Below, piece after piece: positions 16,820 through 24,507 of a stretch of DNA of 64,000 nucleotides. The position numbers and the translations under genes were made by a program. Numbering within the stretch: position 1 is the first letter of the stretch; each line of letters starts with the position of its first letter. The notes below the pieces were generated by a model. That model did no database searches, had not been told where the DNA came from, and saw nothing but the letters and a program-made list of their open reading frames with translations. The DNA comes from Ectopseudomonas toyotomiensis (GTDB taxonomy: Bacteria; Pseudomonadota; Gammaproteobacteria; Pseudomonadales; Pseudomonadaceae): assembly GCF_900115695.1 (NCBI RefSeq), contig NZ_FOXK01000010.1:1-64000 (forward strand), read 5' to 3'.

Positions 16820-17619
16820 CTGTACTGGATACTTCTGGTTTGAACGCCGAGCTGCGCCGTCGCGCCTACCTCGATGCCATGCAGGTAGCCACCTGGCTGC
16901 CGCGTACCGAGCTGCCCTTTGCCGCGCCATCGCGTGCCGAGTTGCTGGCGCCGCCGCCTGCCGAAGCGCCACTGGATATCGTGAGCGAGCCGGTGGCCGA
17001 GCCGGTACGCGAGGCTCCGGTCGAACGGCCGAAGATCGAAATTCCGCGCCCGGGCGCCCAGCCGCGCCAGGCGGTTGTCGAACCGGTGGCGGAGCCGGAG
17101 CCTGTCGAGGAAAAGCCGGCTCGGGTCAGTGCTCCGCCGCCGCGTTTTTCCCTGCAGTTGCTGCGAGCCGGCGATTGCGCCCTGCTGGTGGAGCTGCCCA
17201 CCGGTCAGCCTTTCCAGAGCCGTGACCCGGCCTACATCCTGCTCAAGGATCTGCTGCGCGCCGCCGGTCTGCCGGACAGCCCGCAGTTGCTCGGCGAACC
17301 AGTGCGTTGGCCGCTATTGGTGCGCGGCAATATGGATCAAGGCCCGCAAGCGGCACTGGAGTTCGTGCAGAGCTTCGTCGCAGCGCGCCTCGAAGAACAG
17401 CCGAGTACCTGTCTGTGGCTGGTTGGCCTGCCGGCCATTCGCTTCGCCGGTGAGGGCGACGAGCATAGCTACAACCGCGAACTGCAGGTCGAAGGTCTTG
17501 GCGCCTGTTGGGCCATGCCAGGCCTGGAACTGTTGATGGAAGAGCCGGCGCGCAAGCGCGAACTCTGGCAGGCCATGCGGCGCGTTCGCCAGCGTTGGTC
17601 AGCCCCCGCTCATTCCTGA
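16816..17619 (+). CDS. Conserved hypothetical protein upstream of rimI
   Basis: A 267-aa protein. A short N-terminal part (to about residue 45) is followed by a Pro/Glu/Val-rich linker (about 46-108) and a compact C-terminal domain with LQLLRAGDCALLVELPTG and WLVGLPAIRFAG. A homologue precedes rimI in other pseudomonads as I recall. No signal peptide. The function is unknown. The start ATG lies in the ATGA overlap with the LysR gene; the open frame before it (from 16534) is a shadow. Confidence 0.75.
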   Translation: MTVLDTSGLNAELRRRAYLDAMQVATWLPRTELPFAAPSRAELLAPPPAEAPLDIVSEPVAEPVREAPVERPKIEIPRPGAQPRQAVVEPVAEPEPVEEKPARVSAPPPRFSLQLLRAGDCALLVELPTGQPFQSRDPAYILLKDLLRAAGLPDSPQLLGEPVRWPLLVRGNMDQGPQAALEFVQSFVAARLEEQPSTCLWLVGLPAIRFAGEGDEHSYNRELQVEGLGACWAMPGLELLMEEPARKRELWQAMRRVRQRWSAPAHS

Positions 17620-17651
17620 GAACCCCCGTCTTTGTGCCTGAGTTACGCCCA

Positions 17652-18104
17652 ATGAGCGATGCGATTTCCTTCCGCCCGATGACCGAGGCGGATCTCGATG
17701 CCGTACTGAAAATCGAATACGCCGCCTTCAGCCACCCCTGGACGCGCGGCATCTTCACCGACAGCCTCAAGTCCTATAACTGCTGGCTGATGTTCGAGGG
17801 CAATCAGCAGGTCGGTCATGGTGTGATCAACCTGATCCTCGACGAAGCGCATCTGCTCAATATCACCGTCAAGCCGGAAAGCCAGGGCCGCGGCCTCGGT
17901 TTGCGTCTGCTCGAACACCTGATGAAAGAGGCCTACGAGCTGGGCGGGCGCGAGTGCTTCCTCGAAGTGCGCGCCAGCAACCAGAGTGCCTACCGTCTGT
18001 ACGAGCGCTTCGGCTTCAACGAAGTGGGGCGCCGCCGCGATTACTACCCGGCAGTCGGCGGGCGTGAAGATGCGCTGGTGATGGCCTGCACGCTGGTCGA
18101 TTGA
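17652..18104 (+). CDS. rimI: Ribosomal protein bS18 alanine N-acetyltransferase
   Basis: A 150-aa GNAT acetyltransferase. The acetyl-CoA loop is SQGRGLGLRLL (about residues 77-87), and the C-terminal ASNQSAYRLYERFGFNEVGRR is typical of RimI. It acetylates the N-terminal alanine of ribosomal protein S18. It lies 32 bases after the hypothetical gene, in the same orientation. I start at the ATG of MSDAISFRPM; the open frame back to 17508 overlaps the previous gene. Confidence 0.9.
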   Translation: MSDAISFRPMTEADLDAVLKIEYAAFSHPWTRGIFTDSLKSYNCWLMFEGNQQVGHGVINLILDEAHLLNITVKPESQGRGLGLRLLEHLMKEAYELGGRECFLEVRASNQSAYRLYERFGFNEVGRRRDYYPAVGGREDALVMACTLVD

Positions 18105-18106
18105 TC

Positions 18107-18128
18107 ATAGGGGGGCGCCGTGCGCACC
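18107..18128. repeat. Single arm of the GTAGGGTGCGC repeat
   Basis: ATAGGGGGGCGCCGTGCGCA followed by CC resembles one arm of the 7861-7916 element. It sits between the convergent rimI and nnrS genes; no second arm was found. Confidence 0.4.
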
Positions 18129-18133
18129 TAGAA

Positions 18134-19309
18134 TCACCCCGGATGACCATCCACCCGCGCCCGACACAGCATCGGTGCGTAATGCCAGGCGAACAGGGCG
18201 AAGGCCACGCCCCAGCAAAGCGCTGCCAACCATAGCCAGCCGCCACCGCATGTGACCCGAATCAGCGCGCCCAGATTGAGCAGACCGAAGGCCCAAGGCA
18301 TTGCTTTTGGCGGTTGCAGCGCGCGGCCGGTGTGGCCGAGGCTGACCCGCGCCATCATCGCCAGGATCAGCCCGCCCATCGCACCCACCGCCAGCGCGTG
18401 GCTGGCCAGGCTGGGTTGCGCTAGCCAACCCAGGTGCCAGGCGGCCATGCCGAGCGTAGCGAGCAAAAGCCAGGCGTAGGCCAGGTGCAGCGACCACAGC
18501 AGCGGCACGTGCCAGATGCCGCGCAGGTACCAGCGCCACAGACGCAGGCCGTGCAGCGCGCTCAGCAGGATGAACGGTGCGGCCAGCCATGGGCGGGCCT
18601 GTAGATTGTGCCCGCTGGCGAACAGCGCCGCGACCAGCACACCGCAGGCCAGCAGCAGACGGTCCTGCCAGGGATGGGCGGCGAAGGCCTCGGCCCGCCC
18701 CAGGCCGCGCTGAGTGAAGAAGGGGATCACGCGGCCACCGATCAGGCTCAGCATTACGGCAATCAGCCAAAGGGCGGCCAGTGCGCCACGGCGTTGCAGG
18801 CCATCGTCGCCCAGTGCCAGGCCGGCGAGGGTGAGGGACTGGCACAGCGCGAGCAGGCTCAGTACCAGCAGAATCGGATAGTTGTTGCGTTGCCGGGCAG
18901 CGATCAGCTGGCGCGCCATCTGCGCGATGAGCAGACCGATAAAGGCCAGTTGCATGGCGATCAGCAGGGGTAGCGGTACGGATGTGAACCAGGCCAGACG
19001 CGCCGCCAGCCACAAGCCGAACAACGCGATCAACGGCCGCCCGCTGAGGCCGGGGTGGCCCGTCCAGTTCTGTACGGCAGTGAGCAGGAAGCCGGCGATG
19101 ATTGCCAGGCCGAAGCCGAAGGGCATTTCGTGGCGATGCCAGGCCAACAGGCCGCCGGGCACCGCTGGGTTTGTCAGGCCTTGCAGCACCGCCGCCCAGA
19201 GGGCGACGGCGAGCAGGGCGAACAGGGTGCCAGCGAGGAAGAACGGCCGAAAGCCAAGGCGCCAGAGTGGCGCAATGGCCAGGGCCTGCTGGCGATCAAG
19301 CAACTGCAT
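18134..19309 (-). CDS. nnrS: NnrS-family haem-copper membrane protein
   Basis: A 391-aa protein with about 12 membrane segments. It has the family's N-terminal PLWRLGFRPFFL, the WHRHEMPFGF histidine pair and RVIPFFTQRGLG. NnrS proteins protect against nitrosative stress. It is the last gene of the hmp-ppyR-nnrS set, overlapping the preceding gene. I use the ATG at 19309; a GTG two codons upstream is possible but lies too close to AGGG. Confidence 0.88.
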   Translation of the reverse strand: MQLLDRQQALAIAPLWRLGFRPFFLAGTLFALLAVALWAAVLQGLTNPAVPGGLLAWHRHEMPFGFGLAIIAGFLLTAVQNWTGHPGLSGRPLIALFGLWLAARLAWFTSVPLPLLIAMQLAFIGLLIAQMARQLIAARQRNNYPILLVLSLLALCQSLTLAGLALGDDGLQRRGALAALWLIAVMLSLIGGRVIPFFTQRGLGRAEAFAAHPWQDRLLLACGVLVAALFASGHNLQARPWLAAPFILLSALHGLRLWRWYLRGIWHVPLLWSLHLAYAWLLLATLGMAAWHLGWLAQPSLASHALAVGAMGGLILAMMARVSLGHTGRALQPPKAMPWAFGLLNLGALIRVTCGGGWLWLAALCWGVAFALFAWHYAPMLCRARVDGHPG

Positions 19310-19547
19310 GAGCACATGCCCTGTCGTTCAGGCGCTCCTGAGCGATCAGGCGCAGCACATAACCGATCTTCAAGATGCTGGGGCCGAGCAGCGTCAGGCT
19401 GTGCGCGAGCACCAGTGTCGGCATATTCAGGTGCCTCTCCAGGCCGTAGGCCGCGACCAGCCCGACGAGTAGCAGAATCAGGCCGCTCCAGAGCAGTTGG
19501 CTGGACAGATGAAGAATCTGCGCAGGTGGAAGATTGAGCGGATACAT
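19296..19547 (-). CDS. PpyR-like small membrane protein
   Basis: An 83-aa protein with two hydrophobic helices (about residues 18-35 and 42-66) and little else. AGGAGGTAAACC before the ATG is a strong ribosome site. Lying directly between hmp and nnrS, it matches the place of ppyR (a regulator linked to psl and pyoverdine expression) in P. aeruginosa as I recall it. The name rests on position and type rather than a motif. Eighteen bases separate it from hmp. Confidence 0.65.
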   Translation of the reverse strand: MYPLNLPPAQILHLSSQLLWSGLILLLVGLVAAYGLERHLNMPTLVLAHSLTLLGPSILKIGYVLRLIAQERLNDRACAHAVA

Positions 19548-19565
19548 GGTTTACCTCCTGATTGA

Positions 19566-20747
19566 TCAGTTATCCAGTGCCGAGGCCGGGCCGAAGAACT
19601 CGTAGCGGCTTTGCTCGGCGGGAACGCCCAGTGCCTGCAGATGACGCTTGACCTGTGCCATGAAGGGTTTCGGGCCGAGGAAGTAGGCGTCCAGATCGCG
19701 CTCGGCCGGGAGCCATTGCTCCAGCAGATCGCGGCTCAGAAAACCGGTGGCGTCGGCCCTGTCACCCTCGCGCGGTTCGCTGTAGCAGACGTAATGGCGA
19801 ATCTGCGGATGCTCGGCGGCATGGCCATCGACCCAGTCGCGGAAAGCGTGCACCTCGGCATTGCGCGCGCAGTGGATGAAGTGGATGGGACGGCCGCTGT
19901 GCCGCGCCGCGTCGAGCATGGCCAGCGCTGGGGTGATGCCGACGCCGGCACTGATCAGGGCCAGCGGTTTGTCCGAGGCGCTCAGGGTGAACTCGCCAGA
20001 TGGTGGGAACAGTTCGAGTTCGTCGCCGACCTGAACGTTATCGTGCAGGTGATTGGAGACACGGCCGCCAACCTCGCGCTTGACGCTGATGCGGTATTCG
20101 CGACCGTTGGCCAGGGCCGACAGCGAGTAGTTACGGCGCACTTCTTCGCCATCCAGCAGCAGGCGCATGCCGATGTACTGGCCGGGTTGATGGTCGAGCA
20201 GGGCGCCGCCGTCGGCCGGCACCAGGTGGAAGGAGGTGATCTCGGCGCTCTCTACCACCTTGCGCGCCACGCGGAAGCTGCGTGCGCCGCGCCAGCCGCC
20301 CGGCGCCGCTGCATTCTCGGTATAGAGCTGCTCTTCGGCGCCGATGAAAATATCGGCCAGTTGCTGGTAAGCCACGGCCCAGGCTTCGATCACCGCGTCG
20401 GTAGCGATCTCGGCACCCAGCACCTCGCGGATCGCGCGCAGCAGGCAGCCGCCAACGATGGGGTAGTGCTCGGGGAGAATCTGCAGGGCCACGTGTTTGT
20501 TCACCACCTGACGCACCAGCGGGCCGAGGGCTTCGAGGCGGTCGATATGGCGGGCGTACATCAGCACGCCATTGGCCAGGGCGCGCGGCTGGTCACCGCT
20601 GGCCTGGTGCGCCTGGTTGAACAGCGGGCGTACCTCGGGGTATTCGCTGAGCATCATCCGGTAGAAATGCGTGGTCAGCGCTTCGCCGCCGCTTTCCAGC
20701 AGCGGCACTGTGGCTTTGATCAGGTCACGTTGAGCATGGGTCAGCAT
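19566..20747 (-). CDS. hmp: Flavohaemoprotein nitric oxide dioxygenase
   Basis: A 393-aa protein. The globin domain (residues 1-~140) has a proximal His in VNKHVALQIL and a HYPIVG stretch. The FAD domain has RNYSLS, and the NAD domain has ISAGVGITPALAML and a C-terminal YEFFGPAS. It oxidises NO to nitrate using O2 and NADH in the cytoplasm. The ATG at 20747 has GGAG upstream; the seven-residue extension to 20768 lacks a good site. It is divergent from norR, with candidate NorR boxes and a sigma-54-like element between them. Also called fhp in Pseudomonas. Confidence 0.93.
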   Translation of the reverse strand: MLTHAQRDLIKATVPLLESGGEALTTHFYRMMLSEYPEVRPLFNQAHQASGDQPRALANGVLMYARHIDRLEALGPLVRQVVNKHVALQILPEHYPIVGGCLLRAIREVLGAEIATDAVIEAWAVAYQQLADIFIGAEEQLYTENAAAPGGWRGARSFRVARKVVESAEITSFHLVPADGGALLDHQPGQYIGMRLLLDGEEVRRNYSLSALANGREYRISVKREVGGRVSNHLHDNVQVGDELELFPPSGEFTLSASDKPLALISAGVGITPALAMLDAARHSGRPIHFIHCARNAEVHAFRDWVDGHAAEHPQIRHYVCYSEPREGDRADATGFLSRDLLEQWLPAERDLDAYFLGPKPFMAQVKRHLQALGVPAEQSRYEFFGPASALDN

Positions 20748-20831
20748 AGGGTTATCTCCGCAAGGCAAATAAAGGCGCCGGTGTGGCTCGTCTGGCCAGT
20801 TGTGGCGTGCTAGCGTTAGCGATAGATACCT

Positions 20832-20847
20832 ATCAGTAAGCGTGCCA
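20832..20847 (-). promoter_or_regulatory. Possible sigma-54 promoter of hmp
   Basis: Reading minus, TGGCACGCTTACTGAT has a perfect -24 half (TGGCACG) but a weak -12 (CTGAT instead of TTGCW, giving GG-N10-GA). It lies 85-100 bases before the hmp ATG and downstream of NorR-type sites, as a NorR-dependent promoter should. Confidence 0.45.
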
Positions 20848-20888
20848 ATTAAATAATCCTTAAATATCAGTTGCTTACTTATTTTGTT

Positions 20889-20899
20889 GTGTTAATGAC
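20889..20899. promoter_or_regulatory. Candidate NorR box 1
   Basis: GTGTTAATGAC fits the NorR core GT-N7-AC. It lies in the hmp-norR gap, upstream of the possible -24/-12 element. Confidence 0.5.
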
Positions 20900-20914
20900 T
20901 CGCCTTGCGCGTGA

Positions 20915-20925
20915 GTCATAATGAC
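20915..20925. promoter_or_regulatory. Candidate NorR box 2
   Basis: GTCATAATGAC fits GT-N7-AC and is the core of a perfect dyad, AGTCAT-A-ATGACT (20914-20926). It lies 14 bases before the norR ATG, so bound NorR could also repress its own gene. Confidence 0.6.
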
Positions 20926-20939
20926 TTTGAGTAGTCGAA

Positions 20940-22490
20940 ATGACCGCTAATCCTCTGCTGGAAACTCTTATTCCCCTGGTCGCCGATCTGTCTCGCGAGC
21001 TGGACGACGGCGAGCGTTATCGCCGCCTGCTCGCCGCCTTGCGCCAGCTCTTTCCTTGCGATGCCGTGGCGCTGCTGCGGCTCGATGGCGAAGTTCTGGT
21101 GCCGCTGGCGGTCGAGGGGCTGAGCCCCGATACGCTGGGACGGCGCTTCAGGGTCAGCGAGCATCCGCGTCTGGCCGCGCTGCTGGAGCATGCCGGGCCG
21201 ACACGTTTCGCCGCCGACTGCGGCTTGCCTGACCCCTACGACGGTCTGGTGGAGGGGCTGCATGGCCACCTGGAAGTGCACGACTGCCTCGGTTGCCCGC
21301 TGTACCTGGACGAGCAGCTCTGGGGCCTGCTGACCCTGGATTCGCTCGACCCGGCCAGTTTCGGTCGGCTCGATCTGGACAGCCTCGAGGCATTCGCCAG
21401 CCTGGCCGCGGCCACGGTCAAGGTCAGCCAGCGCATCAGCGGCCTGGCGCAGCGGGTCGAGGCCGAGCGCCAGCTCACCGAGCTTTACAAACAGGCGCGG
21501 CAGCAACCGCGCGAGCTGGTGGGGCAGAGCGCGGCGCTGCGCAAGCTGCAGGACGAGATTCGCCTGGTCGGTGACAGCCCGCTGACGGTGCTGATCACCG
21601 GCGAGACCGGGGTCGGCAAGGAGTTGGTGGCCGAGGCGATCCACGCCGCTTCGCCACGTGCGCAGCGGCCGCTGGTCAGCATCAACTGTGCGGCGTTGCC
21701 CGATGCGTTGGTGGAGAGTGAGCTGTTCGGTCATGTGCGTGGCGCCTTTTCCGGAGCCATGAGCGAGCGCAGCGGCAAGTTCGAGTTGGCCGATGGCGGC
21801 AGCCTATTTCTCGACGAGGTGGGCGAGTTGCCGCTGGCGATCCAGGCCAAGCTGCTGCGCGTGCTACAGAGTGGGCAGTTGCAGCGGGTCGGTTCGGATC
21901 GCGAGCACCGCGTCGACGTGCGGGTGATCGCCGCCACCAACCGCGACCTGGCGGCTGAGGTGCGTGCCGGACGATTTCGTGCCGACCTGTATCACCGCCT
22001 TAGCGTTTACCCGTTGCCGGTGCCGCCGCTGCGCGAGCGTGGTCGCGATGTGTTGCTGCTGGCCGGCTATTTTCTCGAAGAGAACCGCGCACGCCTGGGG
22101 TTGCGCAGCCTGCGCCTGAGCCCTGAGGCGCAGAAGGCGCTGCTCGGTCACGACTGGCCGGGCAACGTACGCGAGCTGGAGCACCTGATCGGCCGTGCCG
22201 CGATCAAGGCGCTGGCGCGTCACGGCGAGCGCCCGCGTATTCTCAGTCTGGATGTGCAGGATCTGGACTTGCCCGTTAGCGACACGAGCGCCACTGTCGA
22301 TACGGTGCTGGCGCCCGACGAGCCGGTGCCGGAGGGTGTGGAATTGCGCACGGCGGTGGATGTTTTTCAGCGCCAATTGATCGAGCAGTGTCTGGCGCGC
22401 CATCAGGGCAAATGGGCCGATGCGGCGCGTGAGCTGGGCGTGGATCGTGCCAACCTCAGCCGTTTGGCCAAACGGCTGGGTATTCGGTAG
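20940..22490 (+). CDS. norR: NorR/FhpR, NO-responsive sigma-54 activator
   Basis: A 516-aa three-domain regulator. A GAF sensor (about 1-180) should bind NO at non-haem iron. The AAA+ domain has Walker A GETGVGKE, Walker B LFLDEVGE and NVRELEH. A Fis-type helix-turn-helix (GKWADAARELGVDRANLSRL) ends the protein. The sigma-54 contact loop reads GAFSGA instead of GAFTGA, a conservative change. It is divergent from hmp and should activate hmp-ppyR-nnrS when NO is present. Confidence 0.92.
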   Translation: MTANPLLETLIPLVADLSRELDDGERYRRLLAALRQLFPCDAVALLRLDGEVLVPLAVEGLSPDTLGRRFRVSEHPRLAALLEHAGPTRFAADCGLPDPYDGLVEGLHGHLEVHDCLGCPLYLDEQLWGLLTLDSLDPASFGRLDLDSLEAFASLAAATVKVSQRISGLAQRVEAERQLTELYKQARQQPRELVGQSAALRKLQDEIRLVGDSPLTVLITGETGVGKELVAEAIHAASPRAQRPLVSINCAALPDALVESELFGHVRGAFSGAMSERSGKFELADGGSLFLDEVGELPLAIQAKLLRVLQSGQLQRVGSDREHRVDVRVIAATNRDLAAEVRAGRFRADLYHRLSVYPLPVPPLRERGRDVLLLAGYFLEENRARLGLRSLRLSPEAQKALLGHDWPGNVRELEHLIGRAAIKALARHGERPRILSLDVQDLDLPVSDTSATVDTVLAPDEPVPEGVELRTAVDVFQRQLIEQCLARHQGKWADAARELGVDRANLSRLAKRLGIR

Positions 22491-22508
22491 GGAAGAGCAA
22501 GAGGCTTT

Positions 22509-22590
22509 TGTAGGAGCCGCGCCTCGCGGCGAATGTGATCGAGCCAGCAGCGCAGAGGCAAGAGTTTCGCCCCGGGGCGGGACTCCCACA
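22509..22590. repeat. Palindromic intergenic repeat, TGTAGGAGC family
   Basis: TGTAGGAGCCGCGCCTCGCG at the left and TTCGCCCCGGGGCGGGACTC at the right form an imperfect palindrome. It matches the element at 47447-47519. Such elements are common between genes in pseudomonads. This copy separates the convergent norR and methyltransferase genes. Confidence 0.75.
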
Positions 22591-22613
22591 ATCGGTGCCG
22601 CGTTGGGGGATGA

Positions 22614-23540
22614 TTAAAGCCGGAACACCAGCGCCTTCAGGCCGCTCTCGGGCGAGATATCGGGAAACTCCGGCGGGTTGTCCAGGCGTGCGACGAAGCG
22701 CAGCTGCGGGGCTTCGGCGGTCATGCTGTCGATGAGAAAGTCCGGGCCGATGTCCGGGTCGTTGACGCAGGCCAGCACGGTGCCGTGCTCGGTCAGCAGC
22801 TCGGGCAGGCGCCGGAGAATCTTGGCGTAGTCCTGGGTGAGGGCGAAGCTGCCTTTCTGAAAGCTCGGCGGGTCGATGATCACCAGATCGTACGGCCCGC
22901 TTTTGCGCACCTTGCCCCAGGACTTGAACAGCTCGTGGCCGAGAAATTCCACCCGGCCCAGGTCGTGCCCGTTCAGGCGATGGTTGTCGCGCCCGCGGGA
23001 CAGTGCGGCGCGCGCCATATCCAGGTTGACCACGTGCGCGGCACCACCGGCGATGGCCGCGACGGAGAAGCCGCAGGTGTAGGCGAACAGGTTGAGCACG
23101 CGCTTGCCGGCGGCCTGCTCGCGTACCCAGTGGCGACCCAGGCGCATGTCGAGGAACAGCCCGCTATTTTGCTTGCTGCCCAGATCCAGCAGGTAGTGCA
23201 GGCCGTCCTCGATGATCGGCCATTGCGCCTGCGGCTCGCCGGCCAGCCATTCGCTCTCACTGCCCTGTACATAGCGGTGCTGCAGCAACAGGCCGCGCGC
23301 GCCGCTGGCCTGCCATTGCGGCGTTGCTAGCAACTCGATCAGCAGCGGCCGCAGCGCCGGCGATGGCTCGCGGAACAGCATCACCAAGACGATACCGGAG
23401 AGCCAGTCGACGGTGATCTGCTCCAGCCCTGGCCAGCAGCGGCCGCGGCCATGGAACAGGCGGCGGGTCTCGGTGCCGGGGTGGTTTTCCAATGCCTGCA
23501 GCAGGTGCTCGCGCAGGGTGGCGAGGGCGGTGTCAGTCAT
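22614..23540 (-). CDS. Class I SAM methyltransferase, RlmI/RlmK-like
   Basis: A 308-aa methyltransferase. The SAM-binding motif lies around VLNLFAYTCGFSVAA, acidic motif II is VVNLDMA, and motif IV is IIDPPSF. These features match the 23S rRNA m5C/m7G methyltransferase group, but the N-terminal PUA domain of RlmI is absent. It probably methylates rRNA; the exact base is unknown. It overlaps the FKBP gene by 8 bases, in an operon globin-FKBP-methyltransferase. Confidence 0.82.
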   Translation of the reverse strand: MTDTALATLREHLLQALENHPGTETRRLFHGRGRCWPGLEQITVDWLSGIVLVMLFREPSPALRPLLIELLATPQWQASGARGLLLQHRYVQGSESEWLAGEPQAQWPIIEDGLHYLLDLGSKQNSGLFLDMRLGRHWVREQAAGKRVLNLFAYTCGFSVAAIAGGAAHVVNLDMARAALSRGRDNHRLNGHDLGRVEFLGHELFKSWGKVRKSGPYDLVIIDPPSFQKGSFALTQDYAKILRRLPELLTEHGTVLACVNDPDIGPDFLIDSMTAEAPQLRFVARLDNPPEFPDISPESGLKALVFRL

Positions 23541-23871
23541 CGCGGGTCAGCACTTCCAGCAGCTCGATCTCGAAGGTCAGGTTGGAGTTGGGTGGAATCG
23601 AGCCGACGCTGCGCTCGCCATAACCCAGATGGGCCGGCACCTGCAGCTTGCGTTTGCCACCCACCTGCATGCCCATCAGGCCCTGGTCCCAGCCCTTGAT
23701 TACCCGGCCGGTGCCGATCACGCACTGGAACGGTTTGCCGCGCGACCAGGAGGAGTCGAACTCGCTGCCGTCGGCCAGCCAGCCGCGGTACTGGGTGGTG
23801 ATCAGGGCGCCCTTGACCACGGCCTTGCCGTCGCCGAGTTGCAGGTCTTCGATGATCAGTTCGTCAGTCAT
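23533..23871 (-). CDS. FKBP-type peptidyl-prolyl isomerase
   Basis: A single FKBP domain of 112 aa. It has FDSSWSRGKPFQCVIGTGRVIKGWD, a GMQVGGKRKLQVPAHLGYGER stretch and a C-terminal FEIELLEV. No signal peptide, so it should act in the cytoplasm as a proline isomerase. AGGAAACC precedes the ATG. It starts just after the globin stop and ends inside the methyltransferase start. Confidence 0.92.
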   Translation of the reverse strand: MTDELIIEDLQLGDGKAVVKGALITTQYRGWLADGSEFDSSWSRGKPFQCVIGTGRVIKGWDQGLMGMQVGGKRKLQVPAHLGYGERSVGSIPPNSNLTFEIELLEVLTRDD

Positions 23872-23872
23872 A

Positions 23873-24301
23873 TCAGGTTTCCTTGCGATGACGGTTTTGG
23901 CTGGCCTGTACCGAGCGTTCCGCGGGGACGCGCAGCTGGGTCAGCAGGTAGTCGGCGAAGGCTGGCGCATAGCCTTGCAGGGCGATGGCGCCGGCCATGC
24001 AGCTCAGCCAGCTTTCGGCCAGCGCCTGATCGATCGGCCACTGCGCATGAAAGGCCGGAATGCTGATGCTGCCGTATTTCTCGGCGAACAGGCGTGGCCC
24101 GCCCAGCCAGCCGCTCAAGAAGCACGCCAGCTTGTCGCGCGAGGCGTTGAGGTCGGCGGGGTGCAGTGCGCGCAGGGCAGCAGCCTCAGGGCGTTCGTCC
24201 ATCAGTCGGTAGAAATCATCGACCAGGTGGCGCAGGCCGTCGATGCCACCGGCAGCCTGGTAGGAGGCATCGCCGGTGCCGTAGGGAGGGGTGTGGCTCA
24301 T
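23873..24301 (-). CDS. Truncated haemoglobin-like protein, probably group II
   Basis: A 142-aa globin with DGLRHLVDDFYRLMDERPEA (helices B-E), KLACFLSGWLGGPRLFAEKYG, a likely proximal His in IPAFHAQWPI, and ESWLSCMAGAI. Such proteins bind O2 or NO. I use the ATG at 24301 (MSHTPPYG) with GGAA upstream; the open frame beyond reads into repeat sequence. First gene of an operon with FKBP and a methyltransferase, divergent from polB. Confidence 0.85.
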   Translation of the reverse strand: MSHTPPYGTGDASYQAAGGIDGLRHLVDDFYRLMDERPEAAALRALHPADLNASRDKLACFLSGWLGGPRLFAEKYGSISIPAFHAQWPIDQALAESWLSCMAGAIALQGYAPAFADYLLTQLRVPAERSVQASQNRHRKET

Positions 24302-24398
24302 CGCGTTATTCCGCGGAAAAGGCGCCATTGTAACCGCTCGCGTAGAATGGCCGGCCAGTTTGGTTTGAGGTAATGGGCAACTGCAGAGGCTGTTTCTC

Positions 24399-24484
24399 CC
24401 CTCTCCCATTTATGGGAGAGGGCCGGGGGAGAGGGGAAAAGCTCACACCCTCTCCCCAGCCCTCTCCCGCAAGCGGGAGAGGGA
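24399..24484. repeat. Two CCCTCTCCC palindromes before polB
   Basis: CCCTCTCCCATTTATGGGAG (24400-24419) and CCCTCTCCCGCAAGCGGGAG (24460-24479) are hairpins that share arms; the spacer also carries GGGGGAGAGGGG and CCCTCTCCCC. They form a compound repeat in the polB 5' region and create a false N-terminal extension of the polB frame. Confidence 0.85.
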
Positions 24485-24507
24485 GCAGATCGTGCTTGCC
24501 TGAAAAG

